This document shows, piece after piece, positions 19,971 through 29,025 of a DNA stretch of 35,691 nt (within the stretch, counting starts at the first letter, position 1; each line of letters opens with the position of its first letter). The DNA lies in contig JASJCA010000049.1 of assembly GCA_030066215.1 (NCBI GenBank), positions 1-35,691 of the forward strand, written 5' to 3'. The position numbers and the translations under genes were made by a program. The notes beneath the pieces are model-generated. The model saw only the letters and a program-made list of their open reading frames with translations. It did no database searches and was not told the DNA's origin. This DNA is from Rhodobacter sp. GTDB lineage: Bacteria > Pseudomonadota > Alphaproteobacteria > Rhodobacterales > Rhodobacteraceae.

Positions 19971-21152
19971 GTGACGCCTGCCGCCCGCATTCAGGCCGCC
20001 ATCGACATCCTGGACGCCGTTTTGGGGGGCGCCGCGGCCGAGCAATCCCTGACCACATGGGCCCGCAAGAGCCGCTATGCCGGCGCTGCAGATCGCGCGG
20101 CGGTGCGCGATCACGTCTTCGATGCGCTGCGCTGTCGCCGCTCTCACGCCTGGCTCGGCGGCGCAGAGACCGGGCGCGGCCTGATGATCGGCGCCCTGCG
20201 GGCCGCGGGCCATGCGCCGGGCGACCTGTTCACCGGCGTTGGCTACGGACCGGCACCACTGGCTTCCGATGAAATCCCGACAGGAGATTTGTCGGAGGCG
20301 CCAGAGGGCGTTCGTCTGGATATGCCCGACTGGCTGCTCCCCGAACTCCAGAGCAGCCTGAGACCGGATTGCGGCGCCATCTGCGACGTAATGCGCGCTC
20401 GGGCCCCGGTGTTCCTGCGGTGCAATTTGCGCAGCGCCTCTCGCGCAGTGGCGGCCGCGGTTCTGCGTCGTGACGGCATCGAGACCCGACCGCATAGCCT
20501 TGCAGGGACGGCGCTGGAAGTCACCGCGAACCCGCGCCGGATCCAGGCGTCCCAGGCGTTTTCCGACGGATTGGTCGAACTGCAGGACGCGGCGTCGCAA
20601 GCGGTGGTCGAGGCGCTGCCGTTGCGGGACGGGGCCAAGGTCCTTGATTTCTGCGCAGGCGGCGGCGGCAAAGCGCTGGCGATGGCGGCGCGCGCCAACC
20701 TGCAGGTGACCGCCCATGACGCCAACCCGGCGCGCCTGCGCGACTTGCCGGGCCGCGCCAAACGGGCCGCAGCGGCCATCGACATCCGCCCATTGCCCGA
20801 CGTGCAGCGCCGCGCGCCATACGATCTGGTCCTCTGCGACGCGCCCTGTTCCGGCAGTGGCGCTTGGCGGCGCTCTCCCGATGCGAAGTGGCGTTTGACC
20901 AGGCAGCGGCTTGCTGACCTGCGCAAATTGCAGGCGCAAATATTGGACCAGGCGGCGGCATTGGTTCAGCGGGGCGGGCACCTGGCCTACGCCACCTGTT
21001 CGTTGCTCGACAGCGAAAACAGCGCCCAGGTCGCCGCCTTCATCGGCCGCACGCCTGGATGGCGCCTGACCCAAGAATTGCGCCTCACGCCGCTGGACGG
21101 CGGCGACGGATTTTACCTTGGGCTGTTGACGAGAGCGTTACAGCAATCCTAG
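19971..21152 (+). CDS. rsmB: RsmB-type 16S rRNA (cytosine-C5) methyltransferase
   Basis: A 392-residue SAM-dependent RNA m5C methyltransferase of the RsmB/NOP2 family. An N-terminal NusB-like helical region (about 1-90, AARIQAAIDILDAVLGG and RYAGAADRAAVRDHVFDALR) precedes the Rossmann domain: motif I VLDFCAGGGGKALAMAA, motif IV DAPCSGSGAWRR with C293, and motif VI YATCSLLDSEN with C343, the expected catalytic cysteine. The GTG at 19971 is taken because it gives the family N-terminus. A seven-codon frame beginning at ATG 19951 ends in TGA overlapping this GTG (GTGA), which may help start translation. Exact rRNA target is by family only. Confidence 0.88.
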   Translation: MTPAARIQAAIDILDAVLGGAAAEQSLTTWARKSRYAGAADRAAVRDHVFDALRCRRSHAWLGGAETGRGLMIGALRAAGHAPGDLFTGVGYGPAPLASDEIPTGDLSEAPEGVRLDMPDWLLPELQSSLRPDCGAICDVMRARAPVFLRCNLRSASRAVAAAVLRRDGIETRPHSLAGTALEVTANPRRIQASQAFSDGLVELQDAASQAVVEALPLRDGAKVLDFCAGGGGKALAMAARANLQVTAHDANPARLRDLPGRAKRAAAAIDIRPLPDVQRRAPYDLVLCDAPCSGSGAWRRSPDAKWRLTRQRLADLRKLQAQILDQAAALVQRGGHLAYATCSLLDSENSAQVAAFIGRTPGWRLTQELRLTPLDGGDGFYLGLLTRALQQS

Positions 21153-21172
21153 GTTGATAGCCGGGCCCCTGA

Positions 21173-21187
21173 TTTACCGGTGGTTAA
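21173..21187. promoter_or_regulatory. CtrA-like box upstream of cckA
   Basis: TTTA-N7-TTAA at 21173-21187, with TTAACC in the second half, differs by one base from the CtrA consensus TTAA-N7-TTAA. It lies 45 bases before the proposed cckA start. Feedback from CtrA onto its own kinase is inference. Confidence 0.45.
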
Positions 21188-21232
21188 CCTTTGTTATGGC
21201 AAAAATCGGATAGCAGAACGAGGGAGCCGGTG

Positions 21233-23515
21233 GTGTCCGACACGGCCCAGTCGCCCAGTCCAATCGCCCGGATGGCGATCGCCGCCGCACCTCGATCGGT
21301 GCAGATCCTGATACCTGCCGTCGCGTGCATCGCCCTGGCCATCGCCCTGCAGGGACGGCTCGCCGGCGCGGTGTTTTTGGTTGCCGGCGCGGCCTTGTGC
21401 TGCCTCGTCGTCCTGGTGACGGCGCTCGACCAACTGCACCGGGCGCAGGCGCGCAGAGCGCAGCGTGCGGCCCAGGCGCTGATTGCCCGCGACGAGGTTC
21501 CGGGCTTCGTCACAGACGGCGACGGCCATCAGCTCTATAGCAACGCCGCGGCGCAGTCCTTGCCCGGTGACGGTACGCTCAGCGGGGTCTTGGCGGATTA
21601 TTCGGCCTCGCCCGGTTCGCTTTTGCTGCGGTTGCGCAGCAAGGCGCAGATGGTCGGATGGGCGGCCGAGGACCTGCCCGCGCCGACCGGCTCGGCGCGG
21701 ATATCGGCGGCACGGATCGAGCCAGACGGTGTGCTCTGGCGCTTCGAGGGCGGCGGACAGACGCAACGGATCACGGCGACGGACGTCGCACTGGCGATGA
21801 TGCGGGTCAGCAAATCCGGCACGATGCTGGATATGAGCGCCGAGATGGAGGCGCTGCTGGGCGGCCGGCCTAAGACGCTCGATCGGGTGGTCAACGATCT
21901 GCCGCTGCGGCCGGGGCGGCTGCACCAGCTCGCAACCGCCAAGGGCCCGGTGTCGGCGAACCTGGCGGTGGTCGACGATCCCGAGGGTCATCAACAGATC
22001 TTCGTTTGGCCCGGCGATGCGCCGGATCGGGATTGGACCCACAGTGACGCGATCCCGGTGCCGCTGATGAAACTGTCGATCTCCGGCCGCATCCAGATGG
22101 CCAACCGACGGGCGAAACAGCTGTTGTCGCTGCCCGATGACGCCAAGCTCGACTTCGCCGATGTGGTCGAGGGGCTCGGCCGTCCGATCGATGACTGGCT
22201 GCTCGACGTCTCAGAAGGCCGCGGTGCCAATCGAACCGAAGTGGTGCGCGCCACGCGCCCGCAAAAGGACGTCTATCTGCAGGTGGCGCTCGGGCGGATG
22301 ATCGAGGGCAGCGACGTCTCGCTGTTGGCGGTGCTGATCGACGCAACCGAGCTCAAGACGCTGGAGGCGCAGTTCGTGCAAAGCCAGAAGATGCAGGCGA
22401 TCGGGCAACTCGCCGGCGGCGTGGCGCACGACTTCAACAACCTTCTGACCGCGATTTCGGGTCATTGCGACCTGCTTCTCCTGCGTCACCAGCCGGGCGA
22501 CCCGAATTACAGCGATCTGGTTCAGATCAACCAGAACGCCAATCGCGCGGCGAGCCTCGTCGGCCAGCTTCTGGCATTTTCGCGAAAGCAAAACATGCAG
22601 CCTGAACTCATCGACCTGCGCGACACGCTGGGCGATCTGACCCATCTGCTGAATCGTCTGGTGGGCGAGAAGATCGACCTCAGTTGGACCCACGACCCCG
22701 ATCTGCCGCGTATCCGCGCCGACAAGCGTCAGTTGGAGCAGGTGCTGATGAACCTCGTGGTCAACGCCCGGGACGCGATGCCGGATGGCGGGTCGATTCG
22801 GGTGGTGACGCGCGCCGTGCGATTGACCGAGGCGCTGACGCGCGACCGCGCCGTGGTCCCGCCGGGCGAATACGTGCTGGTCGTGGTCGAGGACGAAGGC
22901 TGCGGCATCCCCGCCGACAAGCTGCCCAAGATCTTCGAGCCCTTCTATTCCACCAAACGCCTGGGCGAGGGCACCGGGCTGGGCCTGTCGATGGCCTATG
23001 GCATCGTCAAGCAGTCCGGCGGTTTCATCTTCGCCGACAGCGTGATCGGCAACGGGTCGTCTTTCACCATCTACTTCCCGGCGCATCGCGGCACCCATGC
23101 ACTGCCGCCGCCCGAAAAGAAGGCCGAGGCCAAGCCGGCCGCCAAACCCGAAGGCGGCGTGGTCCTGCTGGTCGAGGACGAGGCGCCGGTGCGGGCCTTC
23201 GCCAGCCGCGCGTTGCGCCTGCGCGGCTATACCGTGCTCGAGGCCGAAAGTGCCGAAGACGCGCTGCAAACGCTGGAGGACGAAGACCTGAAGGTGGACG
23301 TCTTCGTCACCGACGTTGTCATGCCCGGCATGGACGGGCCGAGTTGGGTGTCGAAGGCGCTGAAGAACCGGCCCGACGTGCGCGTTGTGTTCGTGTCGGG
23401 CTATGCCGAGGACAGCTTTTCCCACAACCGCGCCAAGATCCCCAATTCGGTGTTCCTGCCCAAGCCGTTTTCGCTGTCGCAACTGACCGAGACGGTGCAG
23501 GGCCAACTGCAATAG
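21233..23515 (+). CDS. cckA: Hybrid histidine kinase CckA
   Basis: CckA heads the CckA-ChpT-CtrA phosphorelay controlling cell cycle, motility and, in Rhodobacterales, gene-transfer agents and other dispersal traits. The 760-residue protein has two N-terminal membrane helices (about residues 22-62), a PAS-like sensory region (about 190-365), a HisKA domain with phospho-acceptor H399 in GGVAHDFNNLLTAISGH, an HATPase domain (NLVVNARDAMP, DEGCGIP, GEGTGLGLSMAYGIVKQSGG) and a C-terminal receiver with D694 in VTDVVMPGMDG. The HDFNNLLTAI signature and linked receiver fit CckA. The GTG at 21233 follows AGGGAG at six bases. A terminator follows at 23548-23603. Confidence 0.9.
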   Translation: MSDTAQSPSPIARMAIAAAPRSVQILIPAVACIALAIALQGRLAGAVFLVAGAALCCLVVLVTALDQLHRAQARRAQRAAQALIARDEVPGFVTDGDGHQLYSNAAAQSLPGDGTLSGVLADYSASPGSLLLRLRSKAQMVGWAAEDLPAPTGSARISAARIEPDGVLWRFEGGGQTQRITATDVALAMMRVSKSGTMLDMSAEMEALLGGRPKTLDRVVNDLPLRPGRLHQLATAKGPVSANLAVVDDPEGHQQIFVWPGDAPDRDWTHSDAIPVPLMKLSISGRIQMANRRAKQLLSLPDDAKLDFADVVEGLGRPIDDWLLDVSEGRGANRTEVVRATRPQKDVYLQVALGRMIEGSDVSLLAVLIDATELKTLEAQFVQSQKMQAIGQLAGGVAHDFNNLLTAISGHCDLLLLRHQPGDPNYSDLVQINQNANRAASLVGQLLAFSRKQNMQPELIDLRDTLGDLTHLLNRLVGEKIDLSWTHDPDLPRIRADKRQLEQVLMNLVVNARDAMPDGGSIRVVTRAVRLTEALTRDRAVVPPGEYVLVVVEDEGCGIPADKLPKIFEPFYSTKRLGEGTGLGLSMAYGIVKQSGGFIFADSVIGNGSSFTIYFPAHRGTHALPPPEKKAEAKPAAKPEGGVVLLVEDEAPVRAFASRALRLRGYTVLEAESAEDALQTLEDEDLKVDVFVTDVVMPGMDGPSWVSKALKNRPDVRVVFVSGYAEDSFSHNRAKIPNSVFLPKPFSLSQLTETVQGQLQ

Positions 23516-23547
23516 ACGCCACCCATTCTCGGCGCGGCATCGATCGT

Positions 23548-23603
23548 CGCCGGACCTGGCACAACGCCCGCTACAGCCCAGGACGGGCGCCGGCGGTTTT
23601 TTT
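23548..23603 (+). terminator. Likely intrinsic terminator after cckA
   Basis: Outer arms CGCCGG (23548-23553) and CCGGCG (23590-23595) enclose a second stem CGCCCG (23565-23570) / CGGGCG (23584-23589). The structure is followed by seven T at 23597-23603. An 11-base asymmetric bulge lies between the two stems, so strength is uncertain. Confidence 0.65.
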
Positions 23604-23759
23604 GGTCGCAAAGCGCGTCTCTCCGGCGAACCTTGGCCGTTGTACTTGCCCAATTATCTCTACGAAACCAGCCAGATACGAGATTCCCGGGGCGCCCCAA
23701 TTCCCGGTAACCAGTCCTTAAGGCGAATCGACCAAATCTCGAAACCATGAAGATTTGTG

Positions 23760-23788
23760 TTGAATTGTCCACGTTTTGTTCGCATAAG
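23760..23788 (+). promoter_or_regulatory. Candidate recA promoter
   Basis: TTGAAT (23760-23765) and CATAAG (23783-23788) are separated by 17 bases and resemble sigma-70 -35 and -10 boxes. The predicted start point falls just before or inside the LexA box, as expected for LexA repression. Confidence 0.5.
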
Positions 23789-23796
23789 ACGCGGAA

Positions 23797-23811
23797 GAAC
23801 AAGAGGCGAAC
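23797..23811. promoter_or_regulatory. LexA (SOS) box of recA
   Basis: GAAC-AAGAGGC-GAAC is a perfect match to the alphaproteobacterial LexA site, the direct repeat GTTC-N7-GTTC read on the other strand. It lies 51 bases before the recA ATG. It differs from the gammaproteobacterial CTGT-N8-ACAG box and supports the taxonomic placement. Confidence 0.88.
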
Positions 23812-23862
23812 ATCGGCAGTGATTGCCGCTGGGCACAGGCTGTGAAATAAGGAACCCGATCC

Positions 23863-24951
23863 ATGGCAACGGCAGAACTTCTCTCGATGACCGACAAGCG
23901 CGACAGCGACAAGCAGAAGGCGCTCGATTCGGCGCTGGCGCAGATCGAACGGCAATTCGGCAAGGGCTCGATCATGAAGCTCGGTGGCGACAATGCCTTG
24001 CGCGACATCGAGGCGACCTCGACCGGATCGCTGGGGCTCGACATCGCGCTTGGGATCGGCGGGCTGCCGAAGGGCCGGGTCATCGAAATCTACGGTCCGG
24101 AATCCTCGGGCAAAACCACGCTGACGCTGCATTGCGTGGCCGAAGAGCAGAAAAAGGGCGGGGTCTGCGCCTTCGTCGACGCCGAACACGCGCTCGACCC
24201 GCAATATGCCAAAAAGCTGGGGGTCAACCTCGACGAGCTGTTGATTTCGCAGCCCGACACCGGCGAGCAGGCGCTCGAGATCACCGACACGCTGGTGCGT
24301 TCGGGCGCGGTGAACATGGTCGTGGTCGATTCGGTGGCCGCCCTGACGCCGCGGTCCGAGCTCGAAGGCGACATGGGGGATTCGTCGGTCGGCGTCCACG
24401 CCCGGCTGATGAGTCAGGCGATGCGCAAACTGACCGGTTCGATCGCGCGCTCGAACTGCATGGTGATCTTCATCAACCAGATCCGGATGAAGATCGGCGT
24501 GATGTTCGGCTCGCCCGAAACCACGACGGGCGGCAACGCGCTGAAATTCTACTCGTCGGTCCGGCTCGACATCCGCCGCATCGGCGCGATCAAGGACCGC
24601 GACGAGGTGGTCGGCAACCAGACAAGGGTCAAGGTGGTCAAGAACAAGGTGGCGCCGCCGTTCAAGCAGGTCGAGTTCGACATCATGTATGGCGAGGGCA
24701 TCTCGAAGACCGGCGAGCTTCTGGATCTGGGCGTCAAGGCCGGCGTGGTCGAGAAATCCGGCGCCTGGTTCTCTTACGGCGACGAGCGCATCGGCCAGGG
24801 CCGCGAGAACGCCAAGGGGTTCTTGAAGGACAATCCCGGCGTGGCGCTGGAGATCGAGGATAAGATCCGCGCCGCCCACGGGCTCGATTTCGACATGCCC
24901 GAGGGTACAGCCGGCGCTGAAGACGAGGACGACGCCCTGCTCGAGGGCTGA
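23863..24951 (+). CDS. recA: Recombinase RecA
   Basis: RecA forms filaments on single-stranded DNA, performs strand exchange and triggers LexA self-cleavage. The 362-residue protein is full length. It has the N-terminal oligomerisation helix ([22 protein letters not shown]), Walker [10 protein letters not shown] at residues 78-86, Walker B region [21 protein letters not shown], the L2-loop region with [28 protein letters not shown], and an acidic C-terminal tail ([13 protein letters not shown]). The ATG follows AAGGAA. It sits behind its own promoter and LexA box, so it is expected to be SOS-induced independently of cckA. Confidence 0.98.
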   Translation: MATAELLSMTDKRDSDKQKALDSALAQIERQFGKGSIMKLGGDNALRDIEATSTGSLGLDIALGIGGLPKGRVIEIYGPESSGKTTLTLHCVAEEQKKGGVCAFVDAEHALDPQYAKKLGVNLDELLISQPDTGEQALEITDTLVRSGAVNMVVVDSVAALTPRSELEGDMGDSSVGVHARLMSQAMRKLTGSIARSNCMVIFINQIRMKIGVMFGSPETTTGGNALKFYSSVRLDIRRIGAIKDRDEVVGNQTRVKVVKNKVAPPFKQVEFDIMYGEGISKTGELLDLGVKAGVVEKSGAWFSYGDERIGQGRENAKGFLKDNPGVALEIEDKIRAAHGLDFDMPEGTAGAEDEDDALLEG

Positions 24952-24964
24952 CCGGGCTGGGTCA

Positions 24965-25087
24965 GGGGATGCCCGGACACATCCCCGGCACCCCGGACGC
25001 GGGGTGGACAATACGCATAGGCGGGGCGGCGCGACGGCGACGCCCCGTCGCGTCTTTGCCCGGGCCAAATCCTCGCCGAGGATTTGG
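24965..25087. repeat. Palindrome array between recA and alaS
   Basis: Four successive hairpins fill this interval. GGGGATG/CATCCCC occupies 24965-24986 and CACCCC/GGGGTG occupies 24989-25006. GCGACGG with CCGTCGC, separated by CGACGCC, lies within about 25031-25051. A perfect 23-base palindrome (arms CCAAATCCTCG and CGAGGATTTGG around one C) occupies 25065-25087. A diverged copy of the last one, with core TTCGCCGAAGGTTTGG, follows at about 25094-25114. There is no T run after any of them. They could be 3'-end structures of recA, a leader for alaS, or extragenic palindromic repeats. Confidence 0.6.
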
Positions 25088-25186
25088 AACCGGGTTTTCG
25101 CCGAAGGTTTGGCCCCGGTGGACAGAGGCGGTGACCGGCGATACATGAGGCCGACGCCCCGCACCGATCCCCGGACCGACGCCCCG

Positions 25187-27859
25187 ATGGCCAGCCTGAA
25201 CGACATCCGCTCGACCTTTCTCGACTACTTCGCCCGGAACGGCCACGAGGTCGTGGCCTCCTCGCCGCTGGTGCCGCGCAACGACCCGACGCTGATGTTC
25301 GTCAATTCCGGCATGGTGCAGTTCAAAAACCTCTTCACCGGGGTCGAGCGCCGCGACTACACCCGTGCCACCACCAGCCAGAAATGCGTGCGGGCCGGCG
25401 GCAAGCACAACGACCTCGACAACGTGGGCTACACCGCGCGCCACCACACCTTCTTTGAAATGCTGGGGAATTTCAGCTTCGGCGACTACTTCAAAGACGC
25501 CGCCATTCCTTATGCCTGGAACCTGCTCACGCAGGATTTCGGCATCGACCCCGCGCGGCTTCTGACCACAGTCTACCACACCGACGACGAGGCCTTCGAC
25601 ATCTGGAAAAAGGTCGGCGTGCCCGAGGACCGGATCATCCGCATCGCCACCCACGACAATTTCTGGCAGATGGGCCCGACCGGCCCGTGCGGCCCCTGCA
25701 CCGAGATCTTCTACGACCACGGCGACCACATCTGGGGCGGCCCGCCCGGCAGCCCGGAGGAAGACGGCGACCGCTTCGTCGAGATCTGGAACATCGTCTT
25801 CATGCAGAACGAGCAGTTCGAGGACGGCTCGATGGTCGACCTGGACATGCAGTCGATCGACACCGGCATGGGGCTCGAACGCATCGGCGCACTGCTGCAG
25901 GGCAAGCACGACAACTACGACACCGACACGATGCGGGCGCTGATCGAGGCCTCGGCGCACGCCACCTCCTCGGACCCCGACGGGCCGGACAACGTGCACC
26001 ACCGGGTGGTGGCCGATCACCTGCGCTCGACCTCGTTTCTGATCTCCGACGGGGTGATGCCCTCGAACGAGGGCCGCGGCTACGTGCTGCGCCGGATCAT
26101 GCGCCGTGCGATGCGGCACGCGCATCTGGCCGGCGCCGCCGACCCGGTGATGCACCGCCTGGTCGGCACGCTGGTGGCCGAGATGGGCCGCGCCTATCCC
26201 GAGCTCGGCCGCGCCCAGCCGATGATCGAAGAGACGCTGAAACTGGAAGAGACCCGGTTCCTGCAGACCCTGGACCGCGGCCTGCGGCTGCTCGACGACG
26301 AATTGGCCGCGCTGCCCGAGGGCGCCGAGCTGCCCGGCGCGGCCGCCTTCAAGCTCTACGACACCTACGGTTTCCCGCTGGATCTGACCCAGGACGCGCT
26401 GCGCGAACAGGGCCGCTCGGTCGACGTCGACGGCTTCGACGCCGCGATGGAGGAGCAGAAAGCCAAGGCGCGGGCCGCCTGGGCGGGCTCTGGCGAGGCC
26501 AAGGACGCCGCGGTCTGGTTCGACATCGCCGAGACCCACGGGGCCACCGAATTTTTGGGCTACGACACCGAAGTGGCCGAGGGCGTGGTCGCCGCGATCG
26601 TCGTCGACGGCGCCCCGGTCAACGCGCTGGAAGAGGGCAAATCGGGCTGGGTCGTGGTCAACCAGACGCCGTTTTACGGCGAGGCCGGCGGCCAGGTCGG
26701 CGACCACGGCACGATCCGCAGTCTCGCCGACCACGACAACCACGGCCAGATCGCGGATGTGCGCCGCTTCGCCGGCGGCCGCGTCTTCGGCCATCAGGCC
26801 ACGGTCGACGAAGGCCGCCTTGCGGTTGGCGATGCGGTGTCGCTGAAGGTCGACCACACAAGGCGCGGCGCGATCCGGGCGAACCACTCGGCCACGCATC
26901 TACTGCACGAGGCGCTGCGGCAGACGCTCGGCGATCACGTGGCGCAGCGCGGCTCGCTCAACGCGCCGGACCGGCTGCGCTTCGACTTCAGCCACCAAAA
27001 GGCGGTGACGGCCGACGAACTGGCCCGGGTCGAAGACGAGGTGAACGGCTACATCCGGCAGAACACCGCCGTTGAGACTCGGGTGATGACGCCCGACGAT
27101 GCCCGTGCGATCGGCGCGCAGGCGCTCTTCGGCGAGAAATACGGCGACGAGGTGCGGGTGGTCTCCATGGGCCAGGCGGCGACCGGCAAGGGGCCCGACG
27201 GCAACACCTATTCGATCGAGCTTTGCGGCGGCACACATGTGCAGCGAACCGGCGACATCGGGCTGTGCGTGGTTCTGGGCGACAGCGCCTCGTCGGCGGG
27301 CGTGCGCCGGATCGAGGCGCTGACCGGGCAGGCGGCGCTTAGCCATCTGGCCGAGCAGGACCGGCGCGTGGCCGAGATCGCCGAGGCGCTGAAGGCCGGC
27401 GCGGGCGAGGTGGTCGGCCGGGTCAAGGCGCTGGCGGACGAACGCAAGGCTCTGGCAAACGAGGTGGCGCAGCTTCGGCGCGAGCTGGCGATGGCCGGCG
27501 GCGCGGGGCAGGGCGCGGGGCCTGAGGCCCGCGAAGTCGGCGGCCGCAAGTTCCTCGCCCAGGTGCTGCAAGGCGTCTCGGGCCGCGACCTGCCGCCCCT
27601 GATCGACGAGCACAAGGAACGGCTGGGCTCGGGCGCGATCCTGCTGATCGCCGATGCGGGCGGCAAGGCGGCGGTGGCCGCCGGCGTCACCGACGATCTG
27701 ACCGGCGATCTGTCGGCGGTGGACATCGTCCGCGCGGCGGTGGCCGAACTAGGCGGTAAGGGCGGCGGCGGCCGGCCCGACATGGCGCAGGGCGGCGGCC
27801 GTGACGCCGGCAAGGCCGACGCCGCGATCAAGGCCGCCGAGGCGGTGATAGGAGGCTGA
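25187..27859 (+). CDS. alaS: Alanyl-tRNA synthetase AlaS
   Basis: Class II synthetase that charges tRNA-Ala and edits mischarged Ser/Gly. The 890-residue protein has the aminoacylation core ([39 protein letters not shown]), the tRNA-recognition region, the editing domain with zinc motifs H567-SAT-H571 and C680-GGT-H684, and a C-terminal DHHA1-type domain preceded by a coiled coil ([20 protein letters not shown]). The frame is open 61 codons upstream through repetitive GC-rich sequence. The ATG at 25187 is chosen from the family start [14 protein letters not shown], although no clear ribosome site precedes it; an ATG at 25145 is an alternative. Its last bases include the GGAGG of the next gene. 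Confidence 0.97.
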   Translation: MASLNDIRSTFLDYFARNGHEVVASSPLVPRNDPTLMFVNSGMVQFKNLFTGVERRDYTRATTSQKCVRAGGKHNDLDNVGYTARHHTFFEMLGNFSFGDYFKDAAIPYAWNLLTQDFGIDPARLLTTVYHTDDEAFDIWKKVGVPEDRIIRIATHDNFWQMGPTGPCGPCTEIFYDHGDHIWGGPPGSPEEDGDRFVEIWNIVFMQNEQFEDGSMVDLDMQSIDTGMGLERIGALLQGKHDNYDTDTMRALIEASAHATSSDPDGPDNVHHRVVADHLRSTSFLISDGVMPSNEGRGYVLRRIMRRAMRHAHLAGAADPVMHRLVGTLVAEMGRAYPELGRAQPMIEETLKLEETRFLQTLDRGLRLLDDELAALPEGAELPGAAAFKLYDTYGFPLDLTQDALREQGRSVDVDGFDAAMEEQKAKARAAWAGSGEAKDAAVWFDIAETHGATEFLGYDTEVAEGVVAAIVVDGAPVNALEEGKSGWVVVNQTPFYGEAGGQVGDHGTIRSLADHDNHGQIADVRRFAGGRVFGHQATVDEGRLAVGDAVSLKVDHTRRGAIRANHSATHLLHEALRQTLGDHVAQRGSLNAPDRLRFDFSHQKAVTADELARVEDEVNGYIRQNTAVETRVMTPDDARAIGAQALFGEKYGDEVRVVSMGQAATGKGPDGNTYSIELCGGTHVQRTGDIGLCVVLGDSASSAGVRRIEALTGQAALSHLAEQDRRVAEIAEALKAGAGEVVGRVKALADERKALANEVAQLRRELAMAGGAGQGAGPEAREVGGRKFLAQVLQGVSGRDLPPLIDEHKERLGSGAILLIADAGGKAAVAAGVTDDLTGDLSAVDIVRAAVAELGGKGGGGRPDMAQGGGRDAGKADAAIKAAEAVIGG

Positions 27860-27861
27860 CG

Positions 27862-28146
27862 ATGGGCGCGCTTTGGATCGCACATGTGACCGTGACCGAT
27901 GAAGAGGCCTACGGCAAATACGCCGCCATCGCGACCGAGGCGATCGCGGCCCATGGCGGCAGCTTCCTGGCCCGCGGCGGGCGCTATGTGGTGCTGGAAG
28001 GCAAGGACCGGCCGCGCAACGTGGTGGCGCGGTTTCCCACGCTCGAGGATGCGGTCGCCTGCTACAACTCGCCCCGCTACCAGGAGGCGCTGCGCTTCGC
28101 CAAGGCGGCAAGCGAGCGCGACCTGATGGTCGTCGAAGAGGTCTGA
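27862..28146 (+). CDS. DUF1330-family protein
   Basis: A 94-residue protein of the DUF1330 family, small dimeric alpha-beta-barrel-like proteins of unknown activity. Family features are ALWIAHVTVTDEEAYGKYA at the start, a central GGSFLARGGRYVVLEG, RNVVARFPTLEDAVACYNSPRYQEAL, and the terminal LMVVEEV. The ATG lies two bases after the alaS stop and uses GGAGG at 27851-27855, which is inside alaS, so it is almost certainly translated from the alaS message. The MOSC gene follows immediately. Whether it has any link to alanylation is unknown; the linkage may be simple operon proximity. Confidence 0.88.
   Translation: MGALWIAHVTVTDEEAYGKYAAIATEAIAAHGGSFLARGGRYVVLEGKDRPRNVVARFPTLEDAVACYNSPRYQEALRFAKAASERDLMVVEEV
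28136..28141 (+). promoter_or_regulatory. Shine-Dalgarno deciding a CTG start for the MOSC gene
   Basis: AAGAGG at 28136-28141, at the end of the DUF1330 gene, lies six bases before the CTG at 28148. It supports initiation there rather than at the first in-frame ATG (28235), which would cut off conserved residues. Confidence 0.45.
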
Positions 28147-28147
28147 G

Positions 28148-28630
28148 CTGGCCACTCTGGCCGAGCTGATCGCGACCGACGCCCAGGCGGGCCGTGTCGC
28201 CTGGATCGGGCTGCGGCCGGAGCGGCGGGCGCCGATGCGGCTGGCGGAGGCGGCCGATCTGGGCCTGGACGGGCTCGTCGGCGATCACGGCCGCGCCGGC
28301 AAACGCGCCGTCACGCTGTTTCAGCACGAGCACCTGGCGGCGGTGGCGGCCTATCTCGGCGTCGAGACGGTGGCGCCCGAGGCGCTGCGGCGCAACATCC
28401 ACATTGCCGGGCTGAATTTGTCGGCGTTGCGCGGCGCGCGACTGTCGATCGATGGCGCCGAGATAGAACTCACCGGTCCATGTGCGCCCTGTTCGCGGAT
28501 GACCGAGGCCTTGGGGCGCGGCGGCTACAATGCCCTGCGCGGCCATGGGGGCTGGTGCGCTCGGGTTGTGCGGCCTGGCATGATCCGGTTGGACGCCAAG
28601 GTCGCGCGGGTTTCACCCACGGAAAGGTGA
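28148..28630 (+). CDS. MOSC-domain protein, probable CTG start
   Basis: A 160-residue protein of the MOSC (molybdenum cofactor sulfurase C-terminal) superfamily, domains thought to deliver or carry sulfur. The pattern GRVAWIGLRPERRAPM, then DLGLDGLVGDHGRAGKRAVTLFQHEHLAAVAA, LRRNIHIAGLNLSALRG and the conserved cysteine region GPCAPCSRMTEALG with NALRGHGGWCARVV, fits a short stand-alone MOSC family. The first in-frame ATG (28235) would delete GRVAWIGLRPERRAP, which belongs to the fold. A CTG at 28148, six bases after AAGAGG, restores it. The start one base after the DUF1330 stop suggests coupling. Start choice is inference; family is well supported. Confidence 0.82.
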   Translation: MATLAELIATDAQAGRVAWIGLRPERRAPMRLAEAADLGLDGLVGDHGRAGKRAVTLFQHEHLAAVAAYLGVETVAPEALRRNIHIAGLNLSALRGARLSIDGAEIELTGPCAPCSRMTEALGRGGYNALRGHGGWCARVVRPGMIRLDAKVARVSPTER

Positions 28631-29025
28631 GCCTTCGCGCGGCGGACAGCGACGGCGGAATTGCGCCGAGACCGCCGGATCAGACGCTTGAGATCGGCCA
28701 CCACGGGTGCAAAAATTGCCGGCGTCAGTTGCCGGTTTTATCCCCAGTGATTCGGCGTTTCCCCAGACCGAAATGTGGCAGAAGTTCCGGAATGCCGAAC
28801 AATCGCTTCCAGTTTCTCCTTTTGTTTCTGGGCGTTAACCAATACTATTTTTTGCGCTTGCAATCCTGCACAGCAGAGTGATGCGCCCGCACCACAGTTC
28901 AGGTCGATTCGCCAAGTTTTTCGCGGATTTCGCTGTCAAACAGCAAATCGGCCACATCCGGCCTATAGGTCATCCGATTTTCGCCATGGTAAATCTGAGT
29001 CACTTTTTGGGTAACGGAGGTTCAA
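28631..29025 (+). other. 395-base gap before the secreted Cys/His protein gene
   Basis: No gene is supported. A weak terminator-like hairpin (28719-28739) may end the alaS-MOSC transcript. The right-hand part is clearly more AT-rich than its surroundings (28790-28860, 28900-29000), as expected for a promoter and leader. A TTAACC hexamer at 28835-28840 resembles a CtrA half-site, but its partner is missing. The gap ends with the excellent ribosome site GGAGG just before 29026. Confidence 0.5.
28719..28739 (+). terminator. Weak terminator-like hairpin after the MOSC gene
   Basis: CCGGC (28719-28723) pairs with GCCGG (28731-28735) across a seven-base loop and is followed by TTTT. The stem is only five pairs, so this is tentative. 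Confidence 0.35.

Larger units (their letters stand above)
23516..23862 (+). other. cckA-recA intergenic region
   Basis: A 347-base gap with no gene. It begins with the cckA terminator (23548-23603) and ends with the recA promoter, LexA box and leader. The central part, 23604-23755, shows no gene or repeat I can name; it becomes more AT-rich toward recA. Confidence 0.6.

Noticed and set aside
24962..26899. A 645-codon minus-strand frame opposite alaS
   Set aside because: It is a mirror frame of alaS caused by high GC at third codon positions; no known family is visible.
28835..28840. TTAACC before the secreted-protein gene as a CtrA site
   Set aside because: The second half-site at N7 spacing is absent and it is almost 190 bases from the start codon, so the evidence is too thin.
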